Source: Rhodococcoides kyotonense (GTDB taxonomy: Bacteria; Actinomycetota; Actinomycetes; Mycobacteriales; Mycobacteriaceae). Taken from it: DNA of 64,000 nucleotides. Below the pieces are notes generated by a model, which did no database searches, was not told the DNA's origin, and saw nothing but the letters and a program-made list of their open reading frames with translations. This document shows positions 59,337-64,000 of this stretch, piece after piece (position 1 is the first letter of the stretch; each line of letters begins with the position of its first letter). Where the stretch lies: assembly GCF_900188125.1 (NCBI RefSeq), contig NZ_FZOW01000011.1, positions 186,001 through 250,000 on the forward strand. The letters run 5' to 3'. Both the position numbers and the translations under genes were made by a program.

Positions 59337-59814
59337 ACCGTCGGTACACGTGGCCTTCGTCTGTACGGGCAACATCTGCCGCTCCCCGATGGCGGAGAAG
59401 ATCTTCGATCAGTACCTCCTCGAAGCGGGTCTCGAGAAGTCCGTGCGGGTGTCGAGTGCTGGCATCGATGGGTGGCACGAAGGAGACGGCGCTGATCCGC
59501 GTGCCGTCGCCGAGCTCGAGGCCCACGGGTACGACACCGACCACGTGGCGGCCCAGGTCGACGACGACCATCTGGCCGCGGACCTCCTCGTCGCATTGGA
59601 CTCGGGCCATGCTCGACAGCTCCTGCAACTGGACGCCCCGGCGGACCGCGTCGTGCTGCTGCGGTCGTTCGACGACGACGCCGAATCCGAGTCCGTCGCC
59701 GACCCGTACTACTCCGCCGACAGCGCCTTCGCGGAAGTACGTGAACAGATCGAGGCTGCCATGCCCGGCCTCGTGAGATGGGTCGCGGACCACGTCTCCG
59801 ACGAGCCGTCGTAG
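59320..59814 (+). CDS. ptpA: Low-molecular-weight protein tyrosine phosphatase
   Basis: The 164-residue enzyme has the P-loop VCTGNICRS with nucleophile Cys15 and Arg21, and the general acid Asp128 in the DPYY motif, matching M. tuberculosis PtpA (163 residues), which also keeps the tyrosine pair targeted by PtkA. The GTG at 59320 is 17 bases inside the HAD gene, so the two are translationally coupled. In mycobacteria PtpA can be secreted; no signal is seen here and the family uses a different route. Confidence 0.93.
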   Translation: MTTPTEPSVHVAFVCTGNICRSPMAEKIFDQYLLEAGLEKSVRVSSAGIDGWHEGDGADPRAVAELEAHGYDTDHVAAQVDDDHLAADLLVALDSGHARQLLQLDAPADRVVLLRSFDDDAESESVADPYYSADSAFAEVREQIEAAMPGLVRWVADHVSDEPS

Positions 59815-59833
59815 ATCACTTCGGGCCAGCCGC

Positions 59834-59839
59834 TACCGT
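59834..59839 (+). promoter_or_regulatory. Probable leaderless -10 element of the SURF1 gene
   Basis: TACCGT, six bases, GTG at 59846. It suggests an independent start in addition to read-through from ptpA. Confidence 0.38.
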
Positions 59840-59845
59840 AGGGGT

Positions 59846-60784
59846 GTGCGAAGGCTGAGATTCCTGCTGCGACCGGGCTGGTTGGCGTTGGCGGTCGTCG
59901 TCGTGGCGTTCGCCTTCATGTGCTTCTACGTGCTCGCGCCGTGGCAGCTGGGCAAGAACACCTCGACGTCACACCGCAACGATCTGATCGAGCAATCCGT
60001 GAACGCCGACCCGGTACCGATCTCGCAGGTCGTCGATGCGGACGGCTTCGCGCCCGACGACGAATGGCGACGCGTCGTCGCCGAAGGCTCGTACGTTCCG
60101 GACTCCGATGTTCTCGTCCGGCTCCGAGTGATCCGGGATCAGCCCGCCTACGAGGTCATCACGCCCTTTCAGGTGCAGGACGGTCCGGTCGTCCTGGTCA
60201 ATCGCGGCTACGTTCTGCCCGTCCAGGGCACCGCGCCACCGGAGATCGATCCAGCGCCGACAGGCCCGATCACCTTGGACGCGAGACTACGTGTCTCCGA
60301 AGGCAGCTCGCGGCAGCCGATCGAAGAAGCGGGACACCTGCAGGTCTACAACATCGCTCCACAGCAGATCGGTCCGGCCGTCGGCATCGATCCGATCGAC
60401 GGCTATCTGCAGCTCGACGACGGCCAACCCGGCGGACTCGGGCTGATCGAGTTGCCACAGACCGACGCCGGACCGTACCTGTCCTACGGGCTCCAATGGC
60501 TCGCGTTCGGCATCATGGCTCCCCTCGGCCTCGCGTACTTCGTCAGGGCCGAGTGGCGCGAGCGTCGCAAAGCGAAGGCACAGGACATCGCCGACGCGGC
60601 CCCGCCAACACCGACCGAACCCGCGGCACCGGAAGAACCTGTCGCCGAGCCGCGAGCCCAGGAACCCGAGTTCACTCTGCCGACGCGCAAGGAACGCCGC
60701 ACGGCGAAGAAGTCGAAGGAACAGTCAGCCGTGCGCTCGGCGAACGACGTGCGCCTGGCCGACCGCTACGGCAAGAATCGCTGA
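59846..60784 (+). CDS. SURF1-family cytochrome oxidase assembly protein
   Basis: The 312-residue protein has an N-terminal span (WLALAVVVVAFAFMCFYVLAPWQL), the SURF1 domain (WRRVVAEGSYV, VLVNRGYV), a C-terminal span near LAFGIMAPLGLAYF, and a charged cytoplasmic tail rich in Pro/Glu/Lys. SURF1 helps insert haem a into subunit I of aa3 oxidase. It matches Rv2235. Its last 60 bases overlap the convergent cobD. Confidence 0.9.
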   Translation: MRRLRFLLRPGWLALAVVVVAFAFMCFYVLAPWQLGKNTSTSHRNDLIEQSVNADPVPISQVVDADGFAPDDEWRRVVAEGSYVPDSDVLVRLRVIRDQPAYEVITPFQVQDGPVVLVNRGYVLPVQGTAPPEIDPAPTGPITLDARLRVSEGSSRQPIEEAGHLQVYNIAPQQIGPAVGIDPIDGYLQLDDGQPGGLGLIELPQTDAGPYLSYGLQWLAFGIMAPLGLAYFVRAEWRERRKAKAQDIADAAPPTPTEPAAPEEPVAEPRAQEPEFTLPTRKERRTAKKSKEQSAVRSANDVRLADRYGKNR

Positions 60785-61741
60785 CGCGGCAGTCGCCGAA
60801 CTCTGAACCAGTGTCGACAAGCGAGCGGCGCGACCGATGTCCGACGCCGTCGGCTCGCGTCCGGTGCCCAGAGTCGGCCGGATCTCGACGCCGTGCGCGT
60901 ACTCGGTCCGCCCACCCAGACGTATCCCGAGTGCTCCTGCGGCCGTCGCTTCGGCGACGCCCGCGTTGGGACTGGGGTGCCGCGACGCGTCGTGACGCCA
61001 GGCCCGGACCGAATCCGCTGCACGTCCGCCGACTGCTGGTGCGAGGAGAACGGTCAGCAACCCGGTCAGTCGTGCCGGCACGATGTTCACGACGTCGTCG
61101 AGACGTGCCGCGAACCATCCGAACCGTCGATATCGCGGCGACTTATAGCCGATCATCGCGTCCAGCGTGTTGACGGCGCGATAGCCGAGAATTCCGGGTA
61201 CGCCGGCGGCAGCGCCCCAGAACACGACGCCGACGGTGGCGTCGGATGTGTTCTCCGCGACCGATTCCACGGATGCGCGTGCGATCCCGGCCTCGTCCAG
61301 AACGCTGGGGTCACGGCCGCACAACGACGGAAGCAGTTCCCGTGCGGCTCCGAGGTCACCGTCTTCGAGGTGTCGCGCCATGCGGGTTCCGGTATGAGCA
61401 AGAGACGTACCCCCGAGTGCGGCCCACGTTGCGGCTGCGACGAGTGCCGTCTCCGCGAGCACTCCACTACGTCGAACGAGGCCGGTTGCCACAGCGCCGA
61501 TCCCGACACTGCCGCCGACGAGCACCGTCACGTGAACGACCCCCGCAATCCTGCTGTCCCGATACGTTCGTCGTTCGAGCCGGCCGGCGAACTGGCCGAA
61601 GCCCGCTACCGGGTGATATCGGCGTGGGTCGCCGACAGCTCGATCGAGCGCGAGGCCCAGCAACAAGCCGGTGGCACGTGAACGATTGCGCCGCTTGTTC
61701 ATACGCTCGAACATAGCGAAGTCGGAACGAGCCCCTGTCAT
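60725..61741 (-). CDS. cobD: Cobalamin biosynthesis protein CobD/CbiB
   Basis: CobD attaches the aminopropanol arm to adenosylcobyrate to make adenosylcobinamide. The 338-residue membrane protein contains LDRAVGDPRRYHPVAGFG at the N-terminus, RDPSVLDEAGIARASVESVAENTSDA and RAVNTLDAMIGYKSPRY, all diagnostic. Several ATGs are in frame (61762, 61741, 61714 and 61702); 61741 has GAAAGG at good distance. The end overlaps the SURF1 gene by 60 bases in opposite orientation. Confidence 0.93.
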   Translation of the reverse strand: MTGARSDFAMFERMNKRRNRSRATGLLLGLALDRAVGDPRRYHPVAGFGQFAGRLERRTYRDSRIAGVVHVTVLVGGSVGIGAVATGLVRRSGVLAETALVAAATWAALGGTSLAHTGTRMARHLEDGDLGAARELLPSLCGRDPSVLDEAGIARASVESVAENTSDATVGVVFWGAAAGVPGILGYRAVNTLDAMIGYKSPRYRRFGWFAARLDDVVNIVPARLTGLLTVLLAPAVGGRAADSVRAWRHDASRHPSPNAGVAEATAAGALGIRLGGRTEYAHGVEIRPTLGTGREPTASDIGRAARLSTLVQSSATAASAILAVAVGQAHVVRRAHG

Positions 61742-61786
61742 GGCGTATGCCTTTCGACACACGCCATCACAGGATCGACGCCGGGC

Positions 61787-61912
61787 TCAGGACCAGCGCG
61801 AGCGGTACACGGCTCTCATCTGCCGATTGTTGAAATTCAAGTCTCTGCCGGAATCGAGTAGGGCCATTGCCAGACCCACGAAGCCGACCGCTCCCATCAA
61901 GAACATCGTCAT
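61787..61912 (-). CDS. Very small membrane protein (41 residues), unknown function
   Basis: The frame encodes MTMFLMGAVGFVGLAMALLDS, one hydrophobic span, then a charged tail (GRDLNFNNRQMRAVYRSRWS). CAGGGGG lies 6 bases before the ATG, an excellent Shine-Dalgarno, so translation is likely. A longer reading that begins at 62218 runs antisense to the next gene and is rejected. It lies 45 bases upstream of the cobD start, on the same strand. I do not recognise a family. Confidence 0.62.
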   Translation of the reverse strand: MTMFLMGAVGFVGLAMALLDSGRDLNFNNRQMRAVYRSRWS

Positions 61913-62046
61913 GATTACCCCCTGGAGATACGCCGTACGACCCGCGGACGGGCCGAAGTGATCTTGATTGTTACCGACGGATACACATAAATGAACGAGG
62001 ATGAGGGGGCCGTCACATGTGGCGACTGTCACGAGAGCGACGCCGC

Positions 62047-62052
62047 TAGGAT
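62047..62052 (+). promoter_or_regulatory. Probable leaderless -10 element of the membrane protein gene
   Basis: TAGGAT, seven bases, ATG at 62060. This supports that ATG over the one at 61991. Confidence 0.4.
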
Positions 62053-62059
62053 TCTGGGC

Positions 62060-62608
62060 ATGACCGCCGACGGCACCTCCCCCGCACCGACCGATTCCGG
62101 CAGGCCCTCCTGGGTCACGAAGGCCGTGGTGATCGCAGTCGGGGCCGTGGCGTTGGTGATCGCCTACTTCGCGTTGGCGGCGTTCGTTCCTCGGTGGTGG
62201 GGCATCCGGATGTCGCAACTGGCCGATCAGACGTTCACCAAGGGAATTCTGTGGGGACTCGCCTTCGGCATCGTCTGCACGCTCGTCCCACTTCTACTGT
62301 TCTTCGCGGCTTTCTCGGTGCGCAAGCGGCGGGGTGGAAAGGTCACCGCGATAGTGGCGGTCGTGCTTGCCGTCGCCGTCGCCGTCCCCAACCTGATGAC
62401 GCTGTCGATCGTGCTGGGCAACGGCAACGCGGCGCTGGCTGCGGCACAGAACATGAACACCGGCGCCCCCGGCTTCCGCGGCGCAACGGCTCTCGGCGCG
62501 ATCGTCGCCGTAGCCGTTTTCGTGCTTCTCGCCATCGTCATCGTGCGCGGTCGGCGCCGACGCGCACAGAAGCGCCTCGACCGGGTCGCCGCTCCCCCGG
62601 CCGCCTGA
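62060..62608 (+). CDS. Small multi-span membrane protein, permease-like, unknown function
   Basis: The 182-residue protein has four predicted spans (VVIAVGAVALVIAYFALAAF, LWGLAFGIVCTLVPLLLFF, AIVAVVLAVAVAVPNLMTL, LGAIVAVAVFVLLAIVIV) and a basic C-terminus. I see no catalytic or binding motif. Rhodococcal homologues are commonly labelled permease without evidence. Its stop is one base from the stop of the convergent YdcF-like gene. Confidence 0.78.
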   Translation: MTADGTSPAPTDSGRPSWVTKAVVIAVGAVALVIAYFALAAFVPRWWGIRMSQLADQTFTKGILWGLAFGIVCTLVPLLLFFAAFSVRKRRGGKVTAIVAVVLAVAVAVPNLMTLSIVLGNGNAALAAAQNMNTGAPGFRGATALGAIVAVAVFVLLAIVIVRGRRRRAQKRLDRVAAPPAA

Positions 62609-62609
62609 C

Positions 62610-63536
62610 CTACGGGTACGTACGCGGAATACCGACGACCTTCGTCGCGTCGACGGTGATTCCCAATCGCGAGTCCGGCCCGAGCGCCGGGACGTCGGGC
62701 ACCGTCGCCGGGTCGGGACTGATCGCACCGATCACGTTCGATCCGGCGATGACGAAGTTCGAAGTGGACCGCCGGATGTGGTTCGTCGACGTGGCGAGTA
62801 CGACGCTCTGCGCGTCGAGACTCGCCAGAATCGGCTGAGACAGCTGAGCGTTCTGCACGGTCGAGTTGGCCTTGTTCTCGACGTGAACGCGTTCCGCCGC
62901 AATGCCGTTGTCCACGAGCCACTCTCGCATGGCGTCGGCTTCGGCGATGCCGTTCTGCGGGTTTCCGCCGGTGACGACGACGGGAGACTCGGGGGCTGCT
63001 TTCGCCGCTGCAGCGGCGCCTGTCAGTCGATCGACGAGCTCGCCGCGCATCGATCCATCCCCTTCGAGACCGAACCCGAGCACGACGATGGCGGTGCGTG
63101 GGCCGTCGTAGACGGGTGCGTAGTCGATCGGAGATTCTGCCGACGCCGCGATGATGCCGAGCGCGCGTTCGACGGCCGCATGCAGTTCCGTGTCGAGTGC
63201 GCCCAGCCGAACCAGTGCGTCGTCCCGACCTTGCTGGTCACCGGACGCGTTGCGATAGAACGCTTGTAGCGCAGGGACGTTCGCATCCTGGGGAGCAGCC
63301 AGCGTCAATGCGTCGAGCGCTGCGAGGCCGACGTCGTAGTTCCCCTTGACGAGGTTGTCCTGCGCCGAGTTGTAGAGCGCCGGGGTCGCGGGTTCCGCGA
63401 TCGACTCGATGATCGAACGAGGGTCGACGGGCGCGGGTGCCGGTTCGGCGCTCGCGACGCCACCGGAGGCCAGGATCGTGGCGGTCGACAACGCGGTAGC
63501 TACACCGATCTTCGTGCGGGACAGGCTGATTCGCAC
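62610..63536 (-). CDS. YdcF/SanA-like (DUF218) secreted protein
   Basis: The 308-residue protein begins with a signal peptide (TKIGVATALSTATILASGGVASAEP), then a helical region (about 40-135), then a DUF218 domain: AIVVLGFGLEGDGSMRGEL, PVVVTGGNPQNGIAEADAM, VHVENKANSTVQNA and VVLATSTNHIRRS. DUF218 proteins include E. coli SanA/YdcF and are associated with envelope integrity; the ligand is unknown. GAAGGAAGGA precedes the GTG. Confidence 0.88.
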   Translation of the reverse strand: MRISLSRTKIGVATALSTATILASGGVASAEPAPAPVDPRSIIESIAEPATPALYNSAQDNLVKGNYDVGLAALDALTLAAPQDANVPALQAFYRNASGDQQGRDDALVRLGALDTELHAAVERALGIIAASAESPIDYAPVYDGPRTAIVVLGFGLEGDGSMRGELVDRLTGAAAAAKAAPESPVVVTGGNPQNGIAEADAMREWLVDNGIAAERVHVENKANSTVQNAQLSQPILASLDAQSVVLATSTNHIRRSTSNFVIAGSNVIGAISPDPATVPDVPALGPDSRLGITVDATKVVGIPRTYP

Positions 63537-63685
63537 AGCACGTCCTTCCTTCAGACGACGGAGGTCGCCTAGAGGGTACCCGATATGTGACTGATGTGGC
63601 CAGTGTTACGCAAGTTACACAGATGTAATTCCATTCTCACCGAACGTGCACCGCGCCAACACTTCTCGATCGAAGCAAGTAGCGG

Positions 63686-63934
63686 TCAGGGCACCACGGG
63701 CGCCTTGCCGCCGTCGTATGGCTCGATGGTCACCTGCTCCTCGGGCGCGAACTCGACACCTTCGATGTCCTCCCCGCGCGTCACGGTCACGACGACTGCC
63801 AGACCGTCCTGCGCGACGGATTCGATGCGTCCGATCGGCTCTCCACCGGTATCGACAAGCTGATAGTCACCGACCACGACCAGCAATTCCTCCGCCGCCA
63901 CCGTGCGCCGCCCACCGAAGTCTTCTACAGTCAT
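63686..63934 (-). CDS. Small uncharacterised protein at the right edge
   Basis: The 82-residue, acidic protein (MTVEDFGGRRTVAAEELLVVVGDYQLVDTGGEPIGRIESV) appears to be all-beta and could be a small barrel, for example PRC-barrel-like, but no family motif is certain. The ATG at 63934 is chosen because TACGGT lies 7 bases upstream (leaderless pattern); the frame opens at 63961. It lies 150 bases upstream of the YdcF-like gene on the same strand. Confidence 0.68.
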   Translation of the reverse strand: MTVEDFGGRRTVAAEELLVVVGDYQLVDTGGEPIGRIESVAQDGLAVVVTVTRGEDIEGVEFAPEEQVTIEPYDGGKAPVVP

Positions 63935-63941
63935 GCCCACC

Positions 63942-63947
63942 ACCGTA
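63942..63947 (-). promoter_or_regulatory. Probable leaderless -10 element of the right-edge gene
   Basis: On the minus strand TACGGT is followed by seven bases and the ATG at 63934. Confidence 0.38.
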
Positions 63948-64000
63948 GACGGCATCGGCAACTTCCGTCAGGAACGACGACGCGGCGTGATCCGAGTGAG

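Noticed and set aside
63968-64000. Possible C-terminal end of another minus-strand gene (LTRITPRRRS, stop at 63968)
   Set aside because: Only ten codons are visible, so it cannot be told from chance.

Overview
The window is 64 kb of high-GC chromosomal DNA from an actinobacterium of the Mycobacteriales, most likely Rhodococcus in the broad sense (Nocardiaceae). This rests on remembered gene order and protein similarity, not on a search. The order pimB - ripC - DEDD/GIY-YIG nuclease - trpD - ctaE-qcrCAB - ctaF/ctaC - asnB - adoK - erpA - DUF3043 - cobT/cobS - ilvE - gcvT - pepA - sucB - SDR - lipB-lipA - DUF4191 - RDD - glnA1 - glnE - glnA2 - caeA-like - panB - RNase H/phosphatase - Zn ribbon - NIF3 - cobC - HAD - ptpA - SURF1 - cobD follows the Mycobacterium tuberculosis segment Rv2188c-Rv2236c almost gene for gene. 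This is conserved core chromosome. I see no rRNA, tRNA, CRISPR array, prophage or transposase.

Layout. 1-5.1 kb: envelope genes on the minus strand (PimB mannosyltransferase, a metallopeptidase-like lipoprotein, two NlpC/P60 hydrolases, the second behind a c-di-AMP riboswitch). 5.2-8.9 kb: a nuclease, a stand-alone RAM-domain protein, trpD and an uncharacterised protein. 9.0-17.4 kb: respiratory chain genes (ctaE, qcrC-qcrA-qcrB and the opposing ctaC-ctaF), interrupted by a DUF222/HNH endonuclease gene with a perfect LexA (SOS) box and a small divergent DUF1737 gene. 17.6-28.6 kb: asnB, adoK, erpA, cobU-cobT-cobS, ilvE, gcvT, pepA. 28.8-33.5 kb: lipoylated 2-oxoacid dehydrogenase E2 and the lipoate genes lipB-lipA. 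35-44.7 kb: nitrogen assimilation (glnA1 behind a two-box GlnR site, glnE, glnA2), with a four-gene OpuB-type osmolyte ABC transporter operon between glnA1 and glnE. 44.8-50.6 kb: a CaeA-like lipoprotein hydrolase, nadE, panB, a small lipoprotein, prolyl aminopeptidase. 50.6-52.7 kb: an RNB-type ribonuclease, a 61-residue protein and the RNase P RNA, all on the minus strand. 52.7-64 kb: DUF1697, an ArsB/SLC13-type transporter, the cobC-nif3-Zn ribbon-RNase H operon, HAD-ptpA, SURF1, cobD, two small membrane proteins, a YdcF-like protein and a small uncharacterised gene.

Regulation visible in the sequence: a c-di-AMP riboswitch, a GlnR site, an SOS box, about nine hairpin terminators (mostly between convergent genes), frequent ATGA/GTGA overlaps inside operons, and a recurring TANNNT element 6-8 bases before the start codon of at least fifteen genes that lack a Shine-Dalgarno sequence, which is the signature of leaderless mRNAs. 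Many first-in-frame ATGs lie upstream of the likely GTG/ATG starts, and starts were moved where a Shine-Dalgarno, a leaderless -10 element, an operon overlap or a family N-terminus argued for it.

No wholly new multi-gene system is evident. The best leads are the SOS-box HNH/DUF1737 divergon, the c-di-AMP-controlled cell-wall hydrolase with its Cys-rich neighbour, the metallopeptidase-like lipoprotein beside RipC, and a 41-residue membrane protein with a strong ribosome binding site.
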